Below, piece by piece: positions 35,991 through 47,242 of a stretch of 64,000 bases of DNA; the stretch's first letter is position 1; each line of letters opens with the position of its first letter. The notes beneath the pieces were generated by a model. It worked only from the letters and a program-made list of their open reading frames with translations. It had not been told where the DNA came from and made no database searches. A program made the translations under genes and the position numbers. This DNA is from Dictyophora rubrovolvata (lineage: Eukaryota; Basidiomycota; Agaricomycetes; Phallales; Phallaceae): NCBI GenBank assembly GCA_029959195.1, contig CP114121.1:2666001-2730000 (forward strand), given 5' to 3'.

Positions 35991-36245
35991 ATAATTGGGC
36001 CATAAATCAAATGAATAAGAATTGTGAGGATGATCGCAAGATAATTCATGCTGTTATTTCTCCTTATGAATATCAAACTGGCAATGTTTTCAAATTTTCA
36101 TTACATAAGGTGTAGCCGTTGCCAACACGATCTTCCAGCTTCAAGTTAAATACATGCTTTTTTATTAAAGCTATGCATGATGTCCCATGGTTATAGAGGA
36201 CTTTAGTCATGACGCACGCCGGCCGTAGGAAATTTATCTTCTAGC
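35460..36245 (+). repeat. Inverted repeat partner of 14827-15312
   Basis: The 3' end of the esterase gene plus about 250 bp of its downstream flank. 35460-35700 and 36024-36240 reappear in reverse orientation at 15312-14830, with roughly 85-90 percent identity judged by eye. The match covers exon, intron and flank alike, so it is a DNA-level duplication and not conserved coding sequence. 35701-36023 has no counterpart in the other copy. Confidence 0.85.
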
Positions 36246-36340
36246 GCTGCAACCGATCACATCCATTAAATAACGATTTTATTTTCATGTCCGATGACTC
36301 GGATAGTACTTGCTAGTTCCAAGTCACGCGTAACGCGCAT

Positions 36341-36443
36341 CACGTGTCGCCGTCCGAGGCCATGAAACAGAGTCGCTTCCCACGCACATGCTATGCCCCA
36401 TGACTTCTCCCAGGTGTCGATGTCGCGGGGGGGTATATAAATA
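36341..36443 (+). promoter_or_regulatory. LEU1 core promoter: CACGTG box and TATA box
   Basis: CACGTG at 36341-36346 is a bHLH (Cbf1-type) site. TATATAAATA at 36434-36443 lies 63 bp before the LEU1 ATG, a normal TATA position for fungi. A classical Leu3 site (CCGG-N4-CCGG) was looked for and not found in this interval. Confidence 0.5.
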
Positions 36444-36505
36444 ATGGGAGGAGCACATAGTGGCTCGATAATAATAAATCGACCGTTGACCTCCCAGTTT
36501 TTTCC

Positions 36506-39381
36506 ATGCCTGCTCCGAATCCTAAACCCCGTACTTTGTACGATAAAATATGGGACGACCATGTTGTGTGCGTTTTGTCTTTGATTTGCCGTCTATATAC
36601 TCAGAAGAAAACAAGGCGCTGATCCATTCTTCTTTTTAGGGTCCAACAAGATGATGGGAGCTCTCTTTTGTATGTCGATAGGTGAGTATTGAAACTTCAA
36701 TTATAGTATATCTTGTACTCAGCCAGATGGCACTTAGACATTTAGTGCACGAAGTCAGCAGCCCGCAAGCGTTTGAAGGACTGTGCGTGAAACCTTGTCC
36801 CTTTATTATCTCACTGAAACAACACTAATTATGTGATCATCTCAGTCGAAATGCTGGTCGTCAAGTCCGCAGAACCGATTGCACCATAGCCACGGTTGAC
36901 CACAATATTCCGTACGCAAAATATTCCCTTTCTCAGTTAATCAGTTGGTAGACACCCATTCCAGAACACTCTCCCGTAAAAATTTTACGACAATCAAGAA
37001 CTTTGTGGAAGAGCCTGAGTCTAGACTTCAATGTATTACTCTTGAGGACAACGTGAAAGAATTCGGGGTCACATACTTTGGTTTGAGCGACCGAAGACAA
37101 GGTATCAATTAGTGAATCAAGGTAACCCTCGCTCCAAGCTGATGCATAATTTTCCGCTAGGCATCGTTCATATCATAGGTCCTGAGCAAGGTTTCACAGT
37201 AATGAATAAACGAGTAATCCATCCAGAATTTCTACTGATCACACTACGTTTTAGCTACCGGGGATCACATGTGTTTGCGGCGACTCCCACACGTCGAGTA
37301 CGTATTTAGGACCTCACCATTCATTATCGTTCCCAGTTTCTTATTGACCCAACTATTCGAAGCACATGGCGCTTTCGGTGCCCTTGCCTTTGGTATTGGA
37401 ACCTCCGAAGTTGAGCACGTTATGGCCACCCAGACCATCCTGCAACGCAAGAGCAAAAACATGCGCGTTACAGTCAATGGAACGCTCGCGGATGGAGTTA
37501 GTTCAAAAGATGTCATTTTGCATATTATTGGTGTTATTGGCACCGCCGGCGGTACTGGCTGCGTTATTGAATATGCTGGAGACGTCTTCCGCGGTTTTAG
37601 CATGGAAGCTCGTATGAGCGTATGGTGCGTGTCTATCGTTCCTGGCGAAATCGGGTCTTACATCTTTGAATACAGCAATATGAGCATCGAGGCGGGTGCG
37701 CGGGCCGGCATGATTGCTCCTGATGACGTCACTTTCGAATATCTCAAGGGTCGTCCTTTTTCTCCGCCTGTCGGTGAAGCCTGGGATCGTGCCGTCGAAT
37801 ACTGGCGCACAATGAAAACCGACGACGGAGCAAAGTTCGATATCGAAGTTAACATCAAAGCCGAAGACATTGCACCTACCGTTTCTTGGGGAACATCTCC
37901 GCAAGATGTCATCCCCATCACTGGTGTCGTTCCCGATCCAAGCAAAATTACCGACCCTACCAAACGCGCATCCATGGAACGTTCTCTCAAGTACATGGGT
38001 TTAGAGCCCGGGACCAGAATGGAAGATGTCCGTGTCGATAAAGTATTTTTAGGATCTTGTACGAACGGCCGGATTGAGGACTTGAGAACGGCTGCTAAGG
38101 TGGTTTTGGCGGCTGGTCCAGATGCTAAAGTCCCAGAAGGCGTCGTTGCGATGGTCGTTCCTGGTTCGACGCTTGTGAAGCACCAAGCTGAAGCAGAAGG
38201 GCTTGCGGCTATCTTTATTCGTGCAGGTTGGGACTGGCGTGAGGCTGGTTGCTCCATGTGCCTGGGCATGAATCCCGATCAACTCTCCCCGAAAGAGGTC
38301 AGTTTTTCCACCTCAAATCAAACATAATTTCTCCAGTTTTAAACCAATCATAATAGCGTTGCGCCAGTACGTCCAACCGAAACTTTGAGGGACGTCAGGG
38401 TGCTGGGGGAAGAACGCATCTCATGAGTCCTGCTATGGCAGCGGCCACTGCTATGACGGGTAAACTCACGGACGTTCGCAAGTTTACTAATGGCAGAGAT
38501 ACCACTTACAGTGGTGGCGCGGCCTCGTTGAAAACCATCAATCCTTTGGATCTTCTGACAGACGAGGTCTTGCCACCCCCTGCTCCGGAGGGATGGAAAG
38601 GGTCCGCGGATGCTTTACCGAAAACCAGTGGCGCAGGAAGTGGCGTGAGTGCGCGTTCTTTCACTGTCGTAAAGGGAATCGCAGCACCTTTGGACATGGA
38701 AAACGTGGACACCGACATGATTATCCCTAAGCAGTTTTTGAAGACGATAAAGAGGACAGGTCTGAAAGATGCCTTGTTCTATGCCCTTCGAAGGGATCCG
38801 ACCACTGGGGCCCCAACTGATTTTGTTCTGAATCGAGAACCGTACAACAGAGCTCGCATCCTGGTTTGCACCGGCGCCAACTTTGGATGCGGCTCTAGTC
38901 GTGAGCATGCTCCTTGGAGCTTGTAAGTACTTAGTTTGAACAGCCCGCTCCCTTTTGTTAATGATTGTGGTTATTTAGGAAGGACTTTGGCATCCGCTGC
39001 ATAATTGCCCAGAGCTTCGCCGAAATCTTCAAATCGAATACCATGCAAAACGGGATGTTACCATGCGTTTTGACTCGCGAGGAATGTCGCATCCTTTATG
39101 ATGACGCCATTGCTGGTAAGGAGATCGAAGTCGACCTTGAGAAAGAAGAAGTTCGTCGCGAAAATGGTGAAATCATGAAATTTACAGCCGACCCCTTCCG
39201 TCGCCACTGTTTGCTGAACGGCTTGGACGATATCGCTCTGACTTTGCAGAAAAGCCAGGAAATTGACGCGTTTGAGAAGATGCGTAGCGAGACATGGCCC
39301 TGGTTGGATGGGTTTGCGCATATCAAAGGCGGGGCAGTCAAGGTTGCGGGCACAGCGAACGAGAAGAAATTAGATTGGTGA
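36506..39381 (+). CDS. LEU1: 3-isopropylmalate dehydratase
   Basis: Eleven exons join in phase to 761 residues, the usual length of fungal fused isopropylmalate isomerases. It starts [20 protein letters not shown]. The aconitase-like part carries [34 protein letters not shown] and [14 protein letters not shown], giving the three cysteines that hold the 4Fe-4S cluster. [15 protein letters not shown] follows. The swivel domain carries [14 protein letters not shown] and [19 protein letters not shown]. It converts 2-isopropylmalate to 3-isopropylmalate in leucine synthesis in the cytosol. Exons: 36506-36567, 36640-36681, 36738-36782, 36846-36911, 36965-37101, 37161-37198, 37255-37297, 37363-37624, 37676-38297, 38357-38922, 38979-39381. 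All catalytic motifs are intact. Confidence 0.97.
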
Positions 39382-39543
39382 AATTAGATTTTGTGACGCA
39401 GTTAGTATCCAAAGTTAAAGACGGCGTAAGTAACAATTTAAATATAACTGTACCCCTCTGTCAATTAAGATCATGGGTTTCGAACGTCGTGGATTACACA
39501 TATTACAAATGAAGCGCAACTTCGTTGCAGACTAGCAATCGGG

Positions 39544-39593
39544 CCAATCACTATCGATTATGTAAAAATATGGAAGCCCCTAACGTATATAAA
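39544..39593 (+). promoter_or_regulatory. M28 peptidase promoter: CCAAT and TATA boxes
   Basis: CCAAT at 39544-39548 and TATATAAA at 39586-39593, the latter 59 bp ahead of the start codon at 39652. Spacing and order fit a standard eukaryotic promoter. Confidence 0.5.
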
Positions 39594-39651
39594 CCAGTTA
39601 AATAAATGACGCGTCCACCTTCTTGACTAGCCCCTGTCTTGTCTGAACACA

Positions 39652-41673
39652 ATGCTTTTGTTACTGACTGCATTATTTGGGCTTGCATCTGCCCAACACT
39701 CTCTTCTCGCTATCTCTAGCATTCCAATCACTAGTTCTTGCATTGATTATCTTGGTCCTTATGGAACAGAGGGCGACACATATCATCTTCATCGTGCACA
39801 GCAAGACTGTATCTCATTGAATACACCTCCCGCGGAAGATGTATCCATTGTGCCATTTCTCGAAGACAGGAAGCTGATTTATGTTCAAGAAGCCGGAGTT
39901 GATGCAAGCGTACGTAGTGACGAGCCATCATTTTCAGCATTTTTAGAGGGCATCGTAAATTCCCAACGACCACAAACCACGTTTTCCATGCTTGGCTTCG
40001 ATGTTATCTACAGCACAAAAACTTCTGCTTTACTTTCCGTGTCTCCTCAAATAGCAGATCAAATTGACACTTACCTTCCTCGATTCGTGGTACCCATCCT
40101 TGTTCATACGACTTCAAAGTTGGCAGGATACATTCCTGTACCAGACACTTCGCGGAAACGGGTCCTCAAATGGTTAAACAGCGTCTCCCATAAACCTGAA
40201 ATCAATGACATAGTGGATTCCATCTCTGTAGGATCTTCTTGCTTTTCTCTAGCTGAAATAACGAGCTGAACTCTCAAGGTTGATTACATGCGACCACGGC
40301 TAGAATATCTGACCGGCGAATCCTTAGATCCTGATTGCATACGAACTCGCTATGCCACGTCAAAGGATGCAGGAAAAGCCGCACAGTGGCTAAAAGCCCA
40401 GTTTGAAGAGAACGGTGCTCAATGCGAATTGCACGTGTTCCGTCCTGACTACTCACCAAATGTTATATGGTATATTTCTCCCTTTCCCACTCGTCATGAT
40501 AAGTTAATATCTATCAAAGCCGGTATGCAGCTGCTTCTGCAGACCCAGAGGGTACAATGCAAGTCGATTTTCGTCGCCATATTATGATTGCCTTTTTGAA
40601 CAACGGATATAGTATTCTGGGCGCCCATTATGACTCGAGGGCTGGTCCAATGGTGCCTCAGTAAGTTCTCATCTCATCATTGTGCTTGTATACCAAAAGG
40701 CGCCACCATTAATATGGGTCAGTGTCCGCGCTCCAGGAGCCAATGATGACGGTTCGGGAGTAGCTTCGCTGTTGGGAATATCCAACGTCATTAAGGAACA
40801 TAACTTGACTTTTTCAAACAATATCGAAGTTGTAGCTTTTTCGGGTGAAGAACAAGGTCTCGTTGGAAGCTCTTTCTATGCTGGTAATACTATGATACAG
40901 GAGATGCCGTTTATGAGCATTCCTCTGTCCTTTATAGCTTGTCGTTTCTAATAATATTGGATATTCAAGCACGGTTGCGGGAAGAAGACGCCAAGGTTCT
41001 TCTTATGATACAAGCCGATATGTTGGGTTATCGCAGGAAAGGTGAGGATAAACAAATAGCCTTTCCAGGAAGGTGAAGAAGATATCATCTTATTCTGTTT
41101 ACACTAAACGTAATACTCTGCTCAAAAACAGCTACGCCACTGCAGAAGCGTCGCTTTACCTTGCAAACCTCACTGAGTTATACAGCAAAGACTTGAAGTA
41201 TGGTTATACTCATGTGCGGTATATTTTTATGTCTAATGCTTACTTTCATGACGATGGTTTTCGCTCTATTTTGACAGGCATGTTGCTCGGATCATCAGGT
41301 TTGTGTATCACTAGCAAAGGTTGTGATGCAGTAGAATTCAATGCACTTTGGTCATAGTCATTCTATAGCCAAGGAATAGCTTCTACTCAAGTTTTTGAAC
41401 GAATAGGACCAATAGCAGATCCAATGTACCATAATCAAGGTAACTGTTCATAATAAATCCCCCATTTATTTATCTTTCCGCAATTAAACAAACCTTACAG
41501 GCGATCTTACTCGAAGGGAAGGATACGACTTTGAACAGATTCGTGCAATTGCTAAAGTAACAGTACGTGTGTTCCTCGTCATCCATACTTAAAGCCGTAA
41601 ATTGAATTTTTTTTCTCGTCAATCATAGTTTTCGGCTGTTCTTGATACCTCTTTAATTTCTTATAGTCTGTAA
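39652..41673 (+). CDS. Secreted zinc metallopeptidase, family M28
   Basis: Eleven exons from 39652-40227 to 41629-41673 join in phase to 469 residues. A signal peptide (MLLLLTALFGLASA) starts it, followed by a pro-region. The catalytic domain holds all M28 zinc and catalytic residues: GAHYDSR (His), GANDDGSG (bridging Asp), AFSGEEQGLVGS (general base Glu and ligand Glu), MIQADMLGY (Asp) and ACCSDHQ (His). It ends with VFERIGPIADPMYH and YDFEQIRAIAKVT. Secreted aminopeptidase is the likely role. A TGA at 40267 lies inside a 51-nt intron (40228-40278), so it does not end the gene. The intron at 40559-40612 has a GC donor, and the ACCSDHQ exon (41278-41298) is only 21 nt. Confidence 0.92.
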
Positions 41674-42796
41674 ATCAGACTTGCAGCCTGATTCCTGAAG
41701 ATATTGCTCTTTTTCACGACGATAACAAACTGCTGTTCCAAATTTTTTTTTTGCTATCCACGTTATGTTGTGATAGATAACGATAATTCACGTCTTTCTA
41801 TTGACGGTACCGGGTTGAAACCTTAATTCGAAAATTCCCATTATCACCCTGAGTATACTGACAGTCTTTCGTTGATCTTTCATGCGTCTTGTCGGCTTAC
41901 GTAAAATACTTTCCGTATGTAAGCTTCAAGTTCACTAGGGCCGCAAGGAGCGGCAGATCCCTGCACCAGGAAGAAACTTTAAACGGAGCAAGAAAGATGG
42001 GTATGAAATCACAAAAAGTCATGTACATGTGGATAATCTCAAAAAGTTCATGTAATCGTTGCGGTAATTAGGGGACATTGGGAAAGGCGATACCATTCTG
42101 TAATTTAACCAAAATTAATGTTTATTGTGGAAAACATATGGACAATTTGTGCTTTAAATAGTTGTCGACGTGGAAAACGGGCCTTTTTTATCTATATCAA
42201 TGTCGCAACAATTTATATTGCGCATTCCGTTAAATCCGCATTCTCGTACAACGAATATGTGATTCATTATGTACAAAAATACGTCTCGAAATACTCTCAG
42301 GCCACCTACTTGATAAATTATGTAGGGAAACGCGCTGATAAACACTCTTCAGCCACCAACGATGAAGAGACAGAATTAGACTGATTACGTACACACAATT
42401 CACTCCTTTTTCGGCATGAAATCCCGAACACTTTCATAATTATAAGTCCGATGAAATACGGCATCGTAAAAAGGTTTTGTGTTCACAATCTTCGTTCACA
42501 TGTAACTTCAAAGTCAGCCAGAATGTACCTTAGATGTTAAATAAATAGTATTCCAAAAATCCGATCATCTTTAAATTTAGAAACCCGTGGATTGTCGCTA
42601 GAAAAAATTACGTTTTTGAAACTCAGATTGACCACCAGATTTTGGCCTCCGAGTGACATAGGCAGTGCCTTTGTCGGGCTCAATTAATACACTGAAATCA
42701 ACCCTGTCAGCTGTTGGGATATCTTTTTTTCGAGTCGCTATGTTAATCATGGAACTGGTAACATGGCAGCGTTGAAGTGCCAACATCCACCACTTT
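41674..42796. other. Intergenic region
   Basis: 1.12 kb, flanked by two plus-strand genes. AT-rich with several poly-T runs. Short frames at 41889-42071, 42118-42384 (plus) and 42598-42786 (minus) have no motif. No gene supported. Confidence 0.5.
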
Positions 42797-44178
42797 ATGA
42801 TGATTAGTAGTACTCCAACGCGGCAATCAAAAAACCAAAAGTCAAATCAAACTTTGAGCGCGGTTTATGACTGGTTCTCTTCTTTCGTCGAGTCAAGTAC
42901 CTTATTGGAAAAGATGCCTACTACTCTCGTTATCGCGTCTCCTATCCAAATTTTCTTTTATTATGTTTTTCATGTTATTTTTCTAGGACATCCTGCGGAT
43001 ATACTTGCTCGACTTTGGTTAGCTCATGATCTTGCCTACCCAGACGGTCGCGACCTTGAATCTCATGAAGACTACGACTACGAAGAAAATGTGCGCAAAG
43101 CCTGGTTGAACTTCGAAGAATCCATACGCGAGTCTTATAAAACTATTGGTGTCTTGGTAGGTAAACGTTCCTAAAAATTCGTCGTTCGTACTTGAAATAC
43201 TGTTCCTGAGAACATCAGGCTGGCCTTGTTGCTGCCACCACATCGTTATTCTTCTCTGTCAACACCGATATTTCAAATACGACAGTTCGGACATTGTTTC
43301 TAGCCAGCATCACATCAGCAGTCCTCAGCGCCGCATCCTCTTTTGCTTTACTATCTACTATTCTCCCGGAGCCTATAGCACTCGAAAAGAGATGGGAAGA
43401 ATCGGGGCTTGGGTTTATATTAGGTCTTGCTGGACCATCGGCGTGGCTTTCGCTTTCGTTATGGACATTCCAAGGTGCATTGCTAGCTCTCGTTTGGATC
43501 ACGGATGAAACCCCCGCCAGAATAGTAGTGACGACTTTAATTGGTTTGAGATTGTTGCTGAAGGTAGTTGTAGCAACATCAGCGACAGGATTTAGAGAAT
43601 TCTGCCAAGGTCTTCTGGGATGGAGATATGGAGCTGATCATCGAATGATTCAGCTCACTCCTGGTAAAATTCAAATTACAGGTGTTCATGAATGTATTTT
43701 TGACCTCTTGTTTGTCATCTTTCTAGGCTCGGTCAAATTGAGGAAAAAATATCTCGCTGAGTGCAGCACAACCTACGAAAGCGAATGTATCCGTCCAATA
43801 TCATCACGAACCTCATCCATCACCTCAAATAGTAGAGGTCAGCGGGATTTATTCCTGAGGATCAGATCCCTTGCCTTATTAATCTCGTTATAATTTACAG
43901 CCACAAAACGCAAACAGGTTACTGAGAGCGCGACCCTCGTTCCTTCAATTATACCTATGCCCAGGACTGAGAGTCCGGAGCCCCAACCTCAGAGCGAAAG
44001 GCACACAGTTCGAGTTAGCTCGCGGGCTGTTCGGGCTGCGCGGTTATTCGTTGCCATGCCTGATGAAGAAACTGCTTTGCAAAGTGCAACATTAACTGTA
44101 GCCGCTACCGCTACTGCCACTGCCACGGCTGCCGTGGCATTCGAGGGCGGACGTACTGTCAACGTTGCAAGTAACTAA
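42797..44178 (+). CDS. Uncharacterised membrane protein
   Basis: Four exons: 42797-43156, 43219-43663, 43737 onward and a last one ending at 44178, joined in phase. The N-terminal third has a hydrophobic segment (IQIFFYYVFHVIF) and then a charged stretch ARLWLAHDLAYPDG. Exon 2 encodes at least three further membrane segments: GLVAATTSLFFSV, LFLASITSAVLSAASSFALL, and AWLSLSLWTFQGALLALVW with VTTLIGLRLLLKVVV. A basic cytosolic tail with SRTSSITSNSR and an Ala/Thr run (TVAATATATATAAVAF) ends the protein. Similar four-helix hypothetical proteins are common in Agaricomycetes; function unknown. The first hydrophobic stretch could instead be an unspliced intron ending TTTTTCTAG at about 42985. Confidence 0.65.
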
Positions 44179-45365
44179 TGCAAATTCCTTGAATCTGTTG
44201 ACTTGGCCTAAGGTAGTTTTACGTGTGTGTAACATCACGTAAAATTATTTTCTCTCTTGAATACTAATGTACATTTCACAGCGTTTTGAGTAAGTGTTCT
44301 GACGTGAATGCATTGAATTCACCCAGAATGAAAAATCCCTTAGAACGAAGAGCTCAAAACGGGCAATCGCTAGTCACTCCTTGCTTCTTACACAGTTATT
44401 TATGTACATTTCCCGTTTCTCTATGTTGGTTGTCGGGCATCGTATTTTCTCCTTGATTCATCGGCCCATTAGGTAAAGTTTGCCTAGAACAACTATGAAA
44501 CTAATTGAATTTTCGGCAAATTTTTCGGAACGATCCTTATCTCAACGAGTGAAGTCAGCCCCGAGGACCATGTTGCTTGGTTTCCAATATCAAGGGTGAT
44601 ACTCTGAATCCTACTTTTAATATGAGGATTCTTACAACAGCGCTACTAGGCAAGCTAAGCGCTCCGAATATCATCAGCTGCGTTCTGAACCATTTCTTAT
44701 CTTCGATGGTTATTTATATATGAGAGGGAGTACACTGCCGATGACGCTGGATCATTTACAGATACTGTCGCAGGAATCTATGCAGGTTGTCCCACCTGCA
44801 CACTTTTTCTAATGGCGCCCATTTGCCCATTTTACAAACACTTCACCTTACATCCCAGATGGTTTAGGAATCCGTCTAAACCCTAAACCTGGGGCCTTGA
44901 AATCCAGTAAATATGTTATCGGCAGGAAAAAACTTTGAACGTGGTTACCATGGAGCCAAACTTAAGCTACGAAACTGTAGCTGGTTCGGCACGGACTTCG
45001 TTCCCTGACATCGTCGGGCTTGGGTGACAAGAAAATACTCCATTAGGGGAAGATTGACACCGAGCTTGCGATATTGGGCTAAGTGTCAAGCACCATACTC
45101 ATTTTGATCCCAGAGCCTAGCTACCTGAAAATGCTTAAAATATGTAAGGTAAAAAGAGCGTGTACTCAGACTTCCCAGCGGCACTCAGGAATTTAGGAGA
45201 TATTTGCTCAAAAAGACAAAAAATAACGAATAGCGAGTAGATTCCTAATTTTCAAGTGAAATCCAGAAGATCCAATAAAGATGAGACGTATGACATGCCC
45301 AGTCCATTGACAACAAATTGAGAACATGTGATAAAAAGGCTATAACTGTTAGTCAAATGCGTACA
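44179..45365. other. Convergent intergenic region
   Basis: 1.19 kb between two gene ends. No frame with a recognisable motif or plausible exon chain was found on either strand. Confidence 0.5.
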
Positions 45366-47100
45366 CTAAATCATCTCATGTGTAGACTCTAGGGTATATT
45401 GGGATACAGAAGACGGAGAAACCATATCAAGTACAACGTCGGAAGGCACGGGCTCTTCGTCTGTTGCTTTTGAGGGTTGAACGGAAGATGGTATTGAAGC
45501 CGAGGCTTGCTCGTTGTGCTGCGAGTCTTGTTCGGTATTCTCGGTTTCTCCCCTGCATTCGTTCGCTTCTACGGCGGTTGATGACTCTTCTTTAGTTTCT
45601 ACATGGGCCGGAACAGAGTTTGACTCTGACCGAGAATAGATACTACCGTCCGGTTCCTTCTTGCTTTCGGTTTCCGGCTCTATTTGTTCCTTTTCTTCGT
45701 TCAGGCTACGGCTGGAAGGAGGGGTATGTGATTGAGAATGGGCTACATCATCGTCTCCAGACTCTTCCTCATCATCATGAGTGGTTCGGTTAGGATGGGG
45801 CGTTGTCGGGGACAGTTCAAAAATCAACGAAGAGGTAGTAGAAGACGATCTGGAATGGGCTCGAGGTGTCGAAGGATCAGTTATGAAATGAATCTGATTG
45901 GGCGGTGAAACATCGACGGATACTCGGTCACGAATACCATCGTTTTGTCGGCCATGGCTAGCTATGACCCGCAATGTGCTTTTCAGAGCTTCACGTTCTT
46001 CCATCGCGATGCGAAGTTCTTCTTCAATCTCTGCCAGCTTTCTATTAGAATTGGAGACCATCTTATTAGCCTGTACGAAGCAATGATCTTCAACAGTTCA
46101 AACCACAAAGGGTAATCAACCTAACCTGTTCAAACAGAGCTTGACTAAGCGTCTCCAGCTCGCCTTCCAATGCAGTTTTCTCAGAAATCACCTTTTGAAG
46201 TGATTCACGTTCTCTTGCGAGCTGTTGTTCCAACTCCTTCTCACGCTGGGTGGGTTTGGAAAGCAGAATGGCTTCCGGCAGTGGTGGGGTCGAAGCGGCT
46301 AGAAACAGAGGTAATTAGATGTCAGAAGACCAAGTGATAAAAGTGCCTTAATCACTTGATGAAGACGAGGTTCGTGTCAAGGATGAAAAATTGAAGAACC
46401 GTGATGGTGTCGGGGACCCCAAACCTGGTTGGGAAGGATTCGGAGTGCCGGCGAACGACGCTCCAGAATTTCGAGGAGATTGGGGTTTGGGCAGAGGTGT
46501 CAAAGTGTCCTCAACGGTAGAATTCAGCGTCTCGTCGTCTGAGGTTCTGCGACTATCACGTTTACTCCAAGGGCGCCATCCTCCGAGCGACCCGTTCAAC
46601 CCGGGTCTTTTGGACGATTCTTCCAGCTCTGTATTGATATGCACAGGTTGAAGATTGGACTGCGGCACAGTCAATTTGGATTCCAATTCCAATTCTTTTT
46701 TATGCGCCTGTTGAAGTGACAAAGACTGGACATACGCAACAATCAAAAAAAGGGAACCGGCGGAAAAAGGGAAAGAAGAGTATGTCAAGAGACTTATACT
46801 TTAGCGTACCAATTCTTCAACCCAATCAGTCATTCTCAAAAGCAGTTGTGTTACTTCCTTTTCACGAACCATTCTATGAATTTCCTTGTCGGCATCGTCT
46901 AGTTCGTCGTTGATGGTCGGCGTCTCCAGCAAGCGTCGGGCATGTTCTACGTCTTGCGCTGCTTGAACAATGGGACTGGTTGGATTTGGCGGTGGAGAAG
47001 CTGGCTTTGTAGGAGGAAGAGGTAATTTCCGCCTCCTGTCCGCTCGTGGAGGGAGCGGAGGAGGCGTTGGGGAAGGGGCAGGTGATATCGCAGAGCTCAT
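45366..47100 (-). CDS. SEC2: Sec2-domain Rab guanine-nucleotide exchange factor
   Basis: Starts MSSAISPAPSPTPPPLPP at 47100 (exon 1 to 46810) and has further exons down to 45366. After a proline-rich head comes HARRLLETPTINDELDDAD, a helical stretch, a Ser-rich linker with RTSSSSS, then the core REKELEQQLARERESLQKVI, SEKTALEGELETLSQALFEQ, ANKMVSNSNRKLAEIEEEL. The E-T-L-S-Q-A-L-F-E-Q-A-N-K-M-V run is the signature of the Sec2/Rabin8 coiled-coil GEF domain that activates Sec4/Rab8-type GTPases on secretory vesicles. The C-terminal 200 residues are acidic, Ser/Glu-rich and disordered. It is expected at vesicles and growing hyphal tips. Divergent from the RS-rich gene. Confidence 0.85.
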
Positions 47101-47242
47101 GGCTTTCTTGCAGAGCTTGTGCGTTACATAACGCGTCACGACTTGATCAGTCACAAGCAGGTTTCTCTTTACATAATCATCGTATGTACCTCTTTTTCCT
47201 CTGCTTTCCCTTCCCGTAAACCCGTTCGTTTCGCTGTAAAAG
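47101..47242. promoter_or_regulatory. Very short divergent promoter, SEC2 / RS-rich gene
   Basis: 142 bp between two start codons on opposite strands, the tightest divergent pair in the window. Shared control of both genes is likely. No named motif was recognised. Confidence 0.5.

Noticed and set aside
37265-38908. Long minus-strand frames opposite LEU1 (up to 203 codons)
   Set aside because: They are antisense shadows of a GC-rich, strongly conserved gene, with no motif of their own.
40228-40278. In-frame TGA suggesting the M28 peptidase is a pseudogene split in two
   Set aside because: A 51-nt GT-AG intron spans the stop, and splicing joins DSIS to VDYMRPRLEYLTGE, as expected for the family.
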